From contig CABPWC010000070.1 of assembly GCA_902461025.1 (NCBI GenBank), positions 1-8,459 on the forward strand: DNA of 8,459 bases. Direction: 5' to 3'. Positions 1 through 5,540 of the stretch are shown piece after piece (position 1 is the first letter of the stretch; each line of letters begins with the position of its first letter). The notes beneath the pieces are model-generated. The model saw only the letters and a list, made by a program, of their open reading frames with translations. It was not told where the DNA came from and did no database searches. The DNA comes from an uncultured Streptococcus sp. GTDB taxonomy: Bacteria > Bacillota > Bacilli > Lactobacillales > Streptococcaceae. The translations under genes were made by a program, and so were the position numbers.

Positions 1-350
1 TTTTTCTAGTTTGTATTCCTTTTGCGACCTTGATTTATACTTCCTTGAAAATTGCGACAGCTAGCATCGCTTTTTGGACCAAGCAGTCAGGTGCCATGAT
101 TTACATTTTTTATATGTTTAATGATTTTGCCAAGTATCCTATTTCTATCTACAATTCATTTCTACGATGGTTGATTAGCTTTATTGTACCTTTCGCCTTT
201 ACGGCCTACTATCCTGCCAGCTATTTCTTGCAGGACAAGGATGTCTTCTTTAATATTGGTGGTTTGATTCTGATTTCCCTTGTTTTCTTTGTTATTTCCC
301 TCAAACTTTGGGACAGGGGATTGGATGCCTACGAAAGTGCTGGTTCTTAA
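1..350 (+). CDS. ABC-2 family transporter permease, C-terminal end (partial)
   Basis: The reading frame is open from the window edge (first full codon at position 3) to TAA at 348-350, so only about the last 115 residues of a longer protein are visible. The visible part is hydrophobic. One membrane span runs through the residues around RWLISFIVPFAFTAYYPASY and another through GGLILISLVFFVISLKLW. It ends in a short cytosolic tail, GLDAYESAGS. A 'G-L-x-x-Y-E-S-A' tail after the last span is typical, from memory, of the COG3694-type ABC-2 permeases, which pair with a second permease and an ATPase to form an export complex of unknown substrate. The partner genes would lie upstream, outside the window. 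The frame has no start of its own: the TTG at 30 lies inside the gene and is not a likely start. Membrane permease is fairly sure; the subfamily is less so. Confidence 0.72.
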   Translation, partial: FLVCIPFATLIYTSLKIATASIAFWTKQSGAMIYIFYMFNDFAKYPISIYNSFLRWLISFIVPFAFTAYYPASYFLQDKDVFFNIGGLILISLVFFVISLKLWDRGLDAYESAGS

Positions 351-360
351 AAATAAATAA

Positions 361-395
361 AGCCTTGTCTCAGGACAGGCTTCTTTTTTCCTTTT
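361..395. terminator. Bidirectional hairpin terminator after the ABC permease
   Basis: The arms 361-369 and 374-381 (AGCCTTGTC / GACAGGCT) pair over 8 bp with one bulged T and a TCAG loop. A T-rich run (TTCTTTTTTCCTTTTT) follows on the + strand. Read on the - strand, the same hairpin is followed by TTTATTTATTTTT, so it could also stop transcription coming from the right. It begins 11 nt after the permease stop codon. Confidence 0.8.
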
Positions 396-460
396 TATAA
401 AATTCTGGCCACATAGTCTGCGATGTCTACCACATAGGCAAAACCTATTGCTTGCGATTT
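395..460 (-). pseudogene. Possible C-terminal relic of a lost convergent gene
   Basis: Reading the - strand from 460 to 395 gives 21 sense codons and then TAA, encoding KSQAIGFAYVVDIADYVARI followed by L. The composition is that of an ordinary globular protein tail: alternating hydrophobics, acidic residues and a helix-like end. It is closed 14 nt later by a hairpin (361-381) with a good U-tract in this direction. An in-frame TAA at 461-463 cuts it off on the 5' side, and no start or ribosome binding site is present. I infer that this may be the last codons of a decayed gene, with its terminator retained. I cannot name the parent family, and chance coding over 21 codons is possible. Confidence 0.28.
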
Positions 461-476
461 TTATTTCTGTTATAGT
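448..476 (+). promoter_or_regulatory. Extended -10 promoter for the small membrane protein gene
   Basis: A TG-T-TATAGT element at 468-476 is a full extended -10 match (TGnTATAAT with one change). A weak -35, TTGCTT, lies at 448-453 with the preferred 17-nt spacer. Transcription would begin near 483, giving a leader of about 50 nt before the ATG at 533. The promoter overlaps the 5' end of the antisense relic at 395-460. Confidence 0.6.
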
Positions 477-532
477 AGTAATTGTCAAGGGGAGATAAAG
501 CTTCCTAACAAAATAGAAAATGAGGTTATATC

Positions 533-847
533 ATGAAAAAAGTAGTAGGTATCGGATTTTTAGTCGTTGCTGCAGCAGTTTTGTATTTTGGTTTAGTTGG
601 ATGGCCAAGTTTGGATGTTAACATCTGGGCACTCTTTCCAGTAGGCTTATTTCTATTCTTTACTCTTGAAAATCTAGTCAAAAAAAATTATAAGGCCAGT
701 TTCATGAGCTTGATTATTGCCTTTATCATCGCAAATGCTATTTTTGATATCTTGCCACTTTCAAGTGGTTTAGTTATCGGTGCAGGAGTGCTAGCTTGCG
801 TGGGAATTGGTTTCCTCTTTCCAGAAACTAACAAGAAAGAAGTATAA
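533..847 (+). CDS. Small integral membrane protein, LiaI/LiaF-TM-like (function unknown)
   Basis: This is a complete 104-residue gene. ATG at 533 is preceded by GAGG at 522-525 with a 7-nt gap. The protein is almost entirely hydrophobic, with about four membrane segments at residues 4-24, 30-48, 55-75 and 78-98. It has a Lys-rich loop (LVKKNYKAS, around 48-56) and a charged C-terminus (ETNKKEV). The pattern of an N-terminal Lys pair, Gly-rich first helix, a 'W-x-L-F-P-V-G-L-F-L' second helix and paired short helices resembles the LiaI/LiaF-like transmembrane region found in cell-envelope stress proteins. This is a pattern judgement, not a proven assignment. It is a single-gene unit with its own promoter and terminator. 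No catalytic motif is visible, so its function cannot be stated. Confidence 0.75.
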   Translation: MKKVVGIGFLVVAAAVLYFGLVGWPSLDVNIWALFPVGLFLFFTLENLVKKNYKASFMSLIIAFIIANAIFDILPLSSGLVIGAGVLACVGIGFLFPETNKKEV

Positions 848-852
848 TACAA

Positions 853-880
853 AAAAGTCTCGAGCTTTCTCGAGACTTTT
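853..880. terminator. Bidirectional terminator between convergent genes
   Basis: This is a perfect 12-bp stem: AAAAGTCTCGAG at 853-864 and CTCGAGACTTTT at 869-880, with a CTTT loop. The A/T ends give a U-tract on both strands. It therefore closes the membrane-protein gene (stop 845-847) on the + strand and the amidase gene (stop 884-886) on the - strand. Confidence 0.9.
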
Positions 881-883
881 ACT

Positions 884-2566
884 TTATTTACCTGCGTAAT
901 ATTTTTGAATACCTTTGACAATCCCTGCTACCAATCTATTTTGGTAAGAATCACTACGAACTTGTTGGTTTTCATTGAAATTGTCAATATATCCCAATTC
1001 CAATAGAACGGCTGGTTTATCAGTTTCTCGAAGGACCGCAAAGCTACTTTGGAGGAGGCCTGCATCCATAGCACCTGTTTCAGCTAGGAGTGAAGAGTGG
1101 ATATCTGCAGCTAGGCGATTGCTTTCACTGATACGGTCGGGATGGTTATGCCAGTATGGATTAATCTTAGAAGGATAACCAGCAGCTTCTTCGTAAGAAT
1201 AGGTCTGAATACCAGAACGGTTAGAAGCAGGGCTGCCACTAGCATTGAAGTGAATACTAATAAAGATATCTGAATCAGTCTTATTAACCATTCTTGAACG
1301 TTCAGTGACAAAGTCGACATAGACATCACTATCTCTAGAAGAAAGAACAGTATAACCAAGACTTTGGAGTTCCTTGCGTAGTTTTTGATAAATTTGCATG
1401 GTGAGGTCTTTTTCATTCGTGTTATAATAAACAGCACCAGGATCTTTACCGCCGTGTCCTGGGTCTAAGAAAACGGTATATGTGTATTTTCCTTTTTCAA
1501 ATCCACGACTTACTGGAACTTCACCAATCCATTTTCCATTACTTTGGAACTGCTGTGCTTTTCCGTCGATTTTGCGAGTTCCTGTGACATAGACACCATT
1601 TTCATCTAGATAGTAACGGGCATTGTAGTAGCTGTCGTCAATCCATTCACTCTTAGCCATGTAACCACCTGACTTGAGGTAGTATGAGCCAATCCATTCA
1701 CGCGCTGCATAAGCACCACCTGATTTCAAGTAGAACCAACTATTGTAGTTTTTATCGAAAATCCATTCTTTTTCAGCCATGGCACCGCTAGATTTTAGGT
1801 AGAAGCTACCTTGCCATTGGTTGCTTGCCATTGTGGCATCTTTGTTAAAGTAGTACCAAACTCCACCGATTTTATCCCACTTGTTTTTGATTAAGCTACC
1901 AGAAGCTTGAGCATAGTACCATTTGCCATCTTGTTTAACCCAAGCGCTTTCAGCCATAGCCCCACTATTGGTAAAGATATAACCGTCAAAAATGGTGTTG
2001 CTGAGCATGATACCGTCTTTATCAAAGTAGTACCAAACACCATCAACCTTTTTCCAATCCTTTTTAACAATTCTTCCAGATGGATTAGCATAATACCAGT
2101 TATCTTTGATTTTACCCCAGCCGCTATCAACCATAGCCCCGCTACTAGTCAGGATGTATCCATCATAAATCGTATCACTGAGCATGATACCGTTCTTATC
2201 GAAGTAGTACCATTTTCCTTGAATTTTTTTCCAGTTAAGAACAGGGGCATTGTTTTCATAGAAACGCCAGTGGTTTTCCTCTAATACCCAACCTTCTTTT
2301 TTGACTTCTGGAGCCTTGTCTTCCTCTTTCTTAGCTGGAGTTTCACTTGGATTTGTTGTAGAAGTTGTTGGTACGCTTGAACTTGTTTCAGTAGAAGGAG
2401 CAGTTTCCTTGGTTGAAGGGATGCTCTTTTTTTCTTTTTCTGTAGTTGTAGTTTCTTGTGTCGTTTCTGCTGTAGTTTTTACGTTATTTTCTTCAGCCAA
2501 AGCAGGGTGTGTTGCGAATCCTAGAAAAGTAAGTGCGATGGCACTTGCCAAGAGCGTTTTTTTCAC
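884..2566 (-). CDS. Secreted choline-binding N-acetylmuramoyl-L-alanine amidase (Amidase_3)
   Basis: This 560-residue exported wall hydrolase should cut the amide bond between N-acetylmuramic acid and L-alanine in peptidoglycan. A signal peptide covers residues 1-24 (Lys pair, hydrophobic core, ALA cleavage site). A Thr/Ser/Glu/Lys-rich linker covers about 25-90. Aromatic Trp/Tyr/Gly repeats of about 20 residues run through roughly 92-350, of the kind that bind choline on teichoic acids. The Amidase_3 domain covers about 362-556. Its zinc ligands are visible: H371 in DPGHGG, E385 in NTNEKD and H439 in SIHFNA, with catalytic E523 in LLELGYIDN. All expected residues are present, so it should be active. 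The start is GTG at 2566, supported by AGGAGA at 2575-2580. Pneumococcal LytA has the opposite domain order and an Amidase_2 domain, so this is not LytA. Choline binding is inferred from the repeats. Confidence 0.93.
   Translation of the reverse strand: MKKTLLASAIALTFLGFATHPALAEENNVKTTAETTQETTTTEKEKKSIPSTKETAPSTETSSSVPTTSTTNPSETPAKKEEDKAPEVKKEGWVLEENHWRFYENNAPVLNWKKIQGKWYYFDKNGIMLSDTIYDGYILTSSGAMVDSGWGKIKDNWYYANPSGRIVKKDWKKVDGVWYYFDKDGIMLSNTIFDGYIFTNSGAMAESAWVKQDGKWYYAQASGSLIKNKWDKIGGVWYYFNKDATMASNQWQGSFYLKSSGAMAEKEWIFDKNYNSWFYLKSGGAYAAREWIGSYYLKSGGYMAKSEWIDDSYYNARYYLDENGVYVTGTRKIDGKAQQFQSNGKWIGEVPVSRGFEKGKYTYTVFLDPGHGGKDPGAVYYNTNEKDLTMQIYQKLRKELQSLGYTVLSSRDSDVYVDFVTERSRMVNKTDSDIFISIHFNASGSPASNRSGIQTYSYEEAAGYPSKINPYWHNHPDRISESNRLAADIHSSLLAETGAMDAGLLQSSFAVLRETDKPAVLLELGYIDNFNENQQVRSDSYQNRLVAGIVKGIQKYYAGK
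1880..2233 (-). repeat. 177-bp tandem duplication inside the wall-binding repeats
   Basis: Residues 112-170 and 171-229 of the amidase are two copies of a 59-residue block. Each begins WKK and carries WYYFDK, DGIMLS or NGIMLS, DGYI, SGAM and a second WYYA. A third, shorter copy starts at W230 (DNA position 1879) and merges into a different repeat type. The DNA also matches at a 177-bp offset: the 16-mer CTGAGCATGATACCGT occurs at 2001 and again at 2178. This indicates a fairly recent duplication of a three-unit binding block. Confidence 0.8.
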
Positions 2567-2574
2567 TTGTTTGA

Positions 2575-2580
2575 TCTCCT
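2575..2580 (-). promoter_or_regulatory. Ribosome binding site fixing the GTG start of the amidase
   Basis: On the - strand AGGAGA (2580 to 2575) lies 8 nt before the GTG at 2566-2564. The residues that follow form a proper signal peptide, and no in-frame ATG offers a better start. The gene therefore uses GTG. Confidence 0.8.
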
Positions 2581-2612
2581 ATTTTTTTAATAATCTCTTT
2601 TTAAAATGTCAT

Positions 2613-2661
2613 TAGAAAAGCACCTCATGTGGAAGAACTAGTCGCCAACTGTTGAGGTGCT
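2613..2661 (-). terminator. Hairpin between the DUF3397 gene and the amidase (weak terminator or leader element)
   Basis: A 9-bp perfect inverted repeat, AGCACCTCA at 2619-2627 and TGAGGTGCT at 2653-2661, encloses a 25-nt loop. On the - strand it is followed by only TTTTC and then mixed sequence. It lies 15 nt after the stop of the DUF3397-type gene and about 50 nt before the amidase start. The large loop and short U-tract make it weak, so some read-through into the amidase gene is possible. No convincing amidase promoter is visible between the hairpin and the ribosome binding site; the best -35-like match is ATGACA at 2612-2607, without a well-placed -10. Confidence 0.5.
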
Positions 2662-2675
2662 GGCATGATTTATTT

Positions 2676-3029
2676 TTATTTCATCATGAAGATTTGAACA
2701 ATCATAACGATGTAGATGAGCAATGTGAGTAGAAATCCAGCTCTCCAAAAGAATTTAAGGAATTTTGGATAATAAAAGCTACGTTTTTTGCTCAGGAAGA
2801 AAAAAGTTAAAATGATTGCCAACAAAGATAGGGCTGCCCCCAAAATGGGAAGTTGATTATGGGTAAAAACCTTTGCACTGATTAAATAGTATTCAAAAAT
2901 CAGAAAAGGAAAAGCCAAATCTGCAAAGTTAATCCCCTTTTTCTTTAACTTAAAAAATCTACTAAAGATAATAGCCAAAGCCAAGGTTAGTACCAAAAGC
3001 AAGACGGAAGCGAGTTTCATTAAAATCAT
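2676..3029 (-). CDS. DUF3397-type small membrane protein
   Basis: This 117-residue protein is predicted to have four membrane segments, near residues 5-25, 36-52, 61-79 and 93-114. A basic loop follows the first (KLKKKG) and another precedes the last (SKKRSFYYPKF). Length, four-helix layout and the 'G-I-N-F-A-D-L-A-F-P' stretch after the first loop fit, from memory, the DUF3397 family of Firmicutes membrane proteins, whose role is unknown. ATG codons at 3029 and 3020 are both in frame. Neither has a Shine-Dalgarno sequence, and a predicted transcript start falls at about 3029, so the mRNA may be leaderless. The gene lies upstream of the amidase on the same strand, separated by a hairpin, and is divergent from the symporter operon. 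No functional link to the amidase can be shown. Confidence 0.75.
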   Translation of the reverse strand: MILMKLASVLLLVLTLALAIIFSRFFKLKKKGINFADLAFPFLIFEYYLISAKVFTHNQLPILGAALSLLAIILTFFFLSKKRSFYYPKFLKFFWRAGFLLTLLIYIVMIVQIFMMK

Positions 3030-3035
3030 AACAAT

Positions 3036-3044
3036 ATTGTATCA
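3036..3044 (-). promoter_or_regulatory. Extended -10 element abutting the DUF3397 gene start
   Basis: On the - strand TGATACAAT (3044 to 3036) matches the extended -10 pattern TGn-TATAAT with a single change. No good -35 stands 16-18 nt upstream, which extended -10 promoters can tolerate. Counting about 7 nt downstream puts the transcript start at or next to the ATG at 3029. Confidence 0.5.
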
Positions 3045-3083
3045 TAAAACTTGAATAAAAGAAAAGTATATTCCTTGATTTAA

Positions 3084-3132
3084 CAGTGTTTTTCTAAAAA
3101 TTTTTGATTAGAAACTGATTTTTTATACTATA
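3084..3132 (+). promoter_or_regulatory. Inverted repeat and -10-like element upstream of the symporter operon
   Basis: TTTCTAA at 3091-3097 and TTAGAAA at 3108-3114 form a 7-bp inverted repeat around a 10-nt AT-rich spacer. Outer CAG and CTG triplets (3084-3086, 3115-3117) extend it imperfectly. A TATACT element lies at 3124-3129, directly downstream, without a strong -35 at standard spacing. The arrangement could be an operator beside a regulated promoter for the symporter operon, about 150 nt upstream of the gene. In this AT-rich 251-nt gap such matches can arise by chance. The rest of the gap to 3267 shows only AT-rich sequence (TATATATT at 3216-3223) and no gene. Confidence 0.25.
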
Positions 3133-3280
3133 TCAAACATCAATTTGATTTACTTTGTAAAGTTGGAGTAGTTTGAACCTTCATGATAAATCTTTTTTAT
3201 GGTGACAATAAAAAATATATATTAGTCAGGAGAGAAGAATAGTAGTAGAATGAGTAGCAAATAAAACAAAGGAGTTTCTT

Positions 3281-4531
3281 ATGAAATTAGTTACTTTATG
3301 GTCAAAACTCTCACTAGGCATTCAATTATTGGTGGCTTTGGTCTTGGGTGTTATCGCTGCCCTTATCTGGCCACAATTTGCAGGCTTTTATCAATTTTTA
3401 GGTCAAGCCTTTATTAAATTGATCAATATGGTTATCATTCCGCTAATCTTCCCAACCATCGTTGTTGCAGTAGCTGGAGTTATCGGAAAAAAATCTTTCG
3501 GAAAAATCTTGACCAAGAGCTTGGTTTACTTTTTTGCCGTAACAACTGCCATTACTCTTTTGTTTGTATTTGCTAGTTACTATTTAGGCTTTGGTCAAGG
3601 AGTGAATATCGGTCAAACTGGTGGAAACCTTGATGGGATTGCTAACAATGTCAAGTTCAGCGAATTTTTGCTTGGTTTCATTCCATCAAATATCGTTAAA
3701 TCTCTTTCAGATGGCGCTCTATTGCCAATTATCGTTTTTGCCATCTTTCTTGGTTACGGAATTGGGAATCTTAAGTCTGATAAATCTCAGAAGATTATCG
3801 AAGGTTTCCAAATCTGGATTGAAGCCATTTACAAGATTGTTGCAGTAATTATAAAACTATCACCGATTGGTATTTTTGGATTTATCGCTAAAGATGTTGC
3901 AACTACGGGTGTCGACAAGTTGATTGGGCTTGGTCAGTTTGTCATTGGAACTTATCTGGCTTATGCTGTTTTGGTTCTTCTTATTTTCCCTTTGATTGCT
4001 TTCTTCTTTAAAGTACCGTATTTATCAGCCTTTCGTGAAAATTGGAGTCTCTTGACTCTGGCCTTTGTTACGGGTAGTTCTAGTGTGGTCTTGCCATCAC
4101 TTCTTAAAGATTTGAAAAAACAGGGGCATGACGAGCATACAATTGATTTAGTTGTTCCTTTAGGATATACTTTTAACTTAGAAGGAGCAGCGGTTTATTT
4201 CTCAGTAGCGACAATTTTTATCGCCCATGCCTATGGTATTCAATTTTCTTTATCAAGTCTCTTGTTTACTGTTTTACTCTTGACTTTGATTGGAAAAACT
4301 GCAGCAACTGTGCCATCAGGAGCTATCGTAGTTCTATTAGCTGCAGCACCTCAATTGGGTTTGCCAGTTGAAGGAGTGGCCTTGATTTTTGCAGTTGATT
4401 TCTTTGTCAATGCCGGCCGTACCATGATCAATGTTCTGGGTCAAATCTTAACAGTTAGCGTTATCGAAAAAACAGAAGGATATATTTTAGAAGAAGAAAA
4501 GGAAAGCCAATTATCAGTCAGCTTTTCTTAA
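3281..4531 (+). CDS. Dicarboxylate/amino acid:cation symporter (DAACS family)
   Basis: This complete 416-residue carrier is of the GltP/DctA fold and should move a carboxylated substrate into the cell with Na+ or H+. AAAGGAG at 3268-3274 sits 6 nt before the ATG. Family landmarks appear in order: hydrophobic N-terminal helices, the Ser-rich hairpin-1 motif (GSSSVVLP, S266-S268), the TM7 cation motif as NLEGAA (N299-E301) where most members have NMDGT or NLDGT, the hairpin-2 motif (TVPSGAIVVL) and the TM8 motif (VDFFVNAGRTMINVLGQ). In TM8 the carboxylate-binding arginine is kept (R380), as are D373 and N384. The positions equivalent to GltPh D394 and D405 are N377 and Q388. E. coli DctA also lacks aspartate at both, which favours a C4-type dicarboxylate or related acid over aspartate/glutamate. 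The ATP-grasp gene follows after 13 nt, so the two are surely co-transcribed. Confidence 0.9.
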   Translation: MKLVTLWSKLSLGIQLLVALVLGVIAALIWPQFAGFYQFLGQAFIKLINMVIIPLIFPTIVVAVAGVIGKKSFGKILTKSLVYFFAVTTAITLLFVFASYYLGFGQGVNIGQTGGNLDGIANNVKFSEFLLGFIPSNIVKSLSDGALLPIIVFAIFLGYGIGNLKSDKSQKIIEGFQIWIEAIYKIVAVIIKLSPIGIFGFIAKDVATTGVDKLIGLGQFVIGTYLAYAVLVLLIFPLIAFFFKVPYLSAFRENWSLLTLAFVTGSSSVVLPSLLKDLKKQGHDEHTIDLVVPLGYTFNLEGAAVYFSVATIFIAHAYGIQFSLSSLLFTVLLLTLIGKTAATVPSGAIVVLLAAAPQLGLPVEGVALIFAVDFFVNAGRTMINVLGQILTVSVIEKTEGYILEEEKESQLSVSFS

Positions 4532-4544
4532 GGAGATATGAATA

Positions 4545-5486
4545 ATGAGTGAAGCAAAAGTTTATGTGATTCATGAGAATCTAGAATGGACTCAACATTT
4601 AGTGAAATGGTTGGAAGAATTAGAAGTCCCTTATGAACTATGGGATTTGTCTAGAGGGATTTTAGATTTGCAAAGCCCACCTCCGCAAGGTATCTTTTAC
4701 AATCGTATGTCTGCCTCTTCTCACACAAGAGGACATCGCTATGCGCCAGAATTTACAGAGCAGGTGATTACTTGGTTAGAAGCCTACGGACGCAAGGTTG
4801 TGAATGGTACCGGTGCTATCAACCTTGAAATTAGTAAAGTCAAACAATATTTGAAGTTAAACGAATCTGGTATCGAGACTCCTGCAACAGTTGCAGTTTT
4901 GGGTCAAGAAAACATCATTGAAGCAGCAAGAAAATTAAACATTTATCCTTTGATTACCAAGCACAATCGAGCTGGAAAAGGATTAGGAGTTCAACTCTTC
5001 CAAAATGAAGAGGAACTGGCAGCTTATGTCAATAGTCCCCTCTTTGAACCATCAGTGGACGGGATTACCTTGTTACAAGCTTACATCAAACCAAGTGATG
5101 GACGTATCCGTCGTTCAGAGTTTATCAATCAGAAGTTTCTCTATACTGTTTCGATCGATTCTTCAGATGGATTCCAACTGTGTCCAGCAGATGGTTGCCA
5201 AATCGGCAAGAGACCAGAGCAACTAGAAACGTCTGAAAAATTCCAGATTACAGAACCTCTACCAGATGACCGGAGAGAAGCTTATGAGAATTTCTTGAAA
5301 AATGCTCAGATTGAAGTTGCGGCGATTGAATGGGTTCAATCAGAGAGTGGAGACATTTATGTCTATGATGTAAATACCAACACCAACTACAATCCTACCG
5401 CAGAAAAAAATGGCAATATTTTTGCTCACCAACATTTGGCTCAGTATCTAAAAACAGAATTGCAAGCCCTCACGAGTGGACAATAA
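4545..5486 (+). CDS. RimK-like ATP-grasp carboxylate:amine ligase
   Basis: This 313-residue cytosolic enzyme of the ATP-grasp superfamily should activate a carboxylate as an acyl-phosphate with ATP and join it to an amine (or similar nucleophile). AGGAGA at 4531-4536, overlapping the end of the symporter stop codon, lies 8 nt before the ATG. The order is a RimK-type N-terminal domain with FYNRMSASSH (51-60), a linker with a conserved Lys (K98 or K100), the second nucleotide Lys with Gly-rich loop ITKHNRAGKGLGV (137-149), a hinge LLQAYI (176-181), a basic substrate segment GRIRRSEF (186-193), and the metal-binding strand YVYDVNTNTNYN (272-283), where D275 and N277 should hold Mg2+. RimK itself has Glu in that strand. 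Neither substrate is known. Co-transcription with a carboxylate importer suggests the imported acid may be one of them, which is inference. Confidence 0.85.
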   Translation: MSEAKVYVIHENLEWTQHLVKWLEELEVPYELWDLSRGILDLQSPPPQGIFYNRMSASSHTRGHRYAPEFTEQVITWLEAYGRKVVNGTGAINLEISKVKQYLKLNESGIETPATVAVLGQENIIEAARKLNIYPLITKHNRAGKGLGVQLFQNEEELAAYVNSPLFEPSVDGITLLQAYIKPSDGRIRRSEFINQKFLYTVSIDSSDGFQLCPADGCQIGKRPEQLETSEKFQITEPLPDDRREAYENFLKNAQIEVAAIEWVQSESGDIYVYDVNTNTNYNPTAEKNGNIFAHQHLAQYLKTELQALTSGQ

Positions 5487-5501
5487 AGTAGGAAACTCAA
5501 A

Positions 5502-5540
5502 AATCCCCCAGTATCAAATGACTGGGGGATTAATTTGTTT
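5502..5540. terminator. Strong hairpin terminator after the ATP-grasp gene
   Basis: This is a perfect 11-bp GC-rich stem: AATCCCCCAGT at 5502-5512 and ACTGGGGGATT at 5521-5531, with an 8-nt loop. The + strand tail (AATTTGTTT) is only moderately T-rich. On the - strand the stem is followed by TTTTTGAG, so it should also stop transcripts that run out of the YihY-type gene through the BOX element. Confidence 0.85.

Noticed and set aside
162..488. 108-codon - strand open frame across the permease end and the intergenic gap
   Set aside because: It is antisense to the permease, crosses a terminator hairpin, and its peptide is Cys/Arg/Lys-rich without family features. A different - strand frame (395-460) has the more protein-like tail.
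1907..2284. 125-codon + strand open frame opposite the amidase repeats
   Set aside because: It is the antisense reading of the tandem Trp/Tyr repeats, so its repetitive peptide simply mirrors them; no start signals are present.
2301..2615. 104-codon hydrophobic + strand open frame opposite the amidase signal peptide and linker
   Set aside because: Antisense reading of the Thr/Ser/Glu-rich linker gives Val/Ser-rich peptide; no ribosome binding site, and the - strand gene is well supported.
3201..3223. GTGACA and TATATT as a -35/-10 promoter pair for the symporter operon
   Set aside because: The hexamers are only about 10-11 nt apart, far below the 16-18 nt needed; the AT run makes chance matches likely.
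3250..3264. Four-codon reading frame (ATG AGT AGC AAA TAA) upstream of the symporter, as a leader peptide
   Set aside because: The nearest AGGAG is too far away (about 15 nt), there is no run of regulatory codons and no attenuator hairpin before the symporter.
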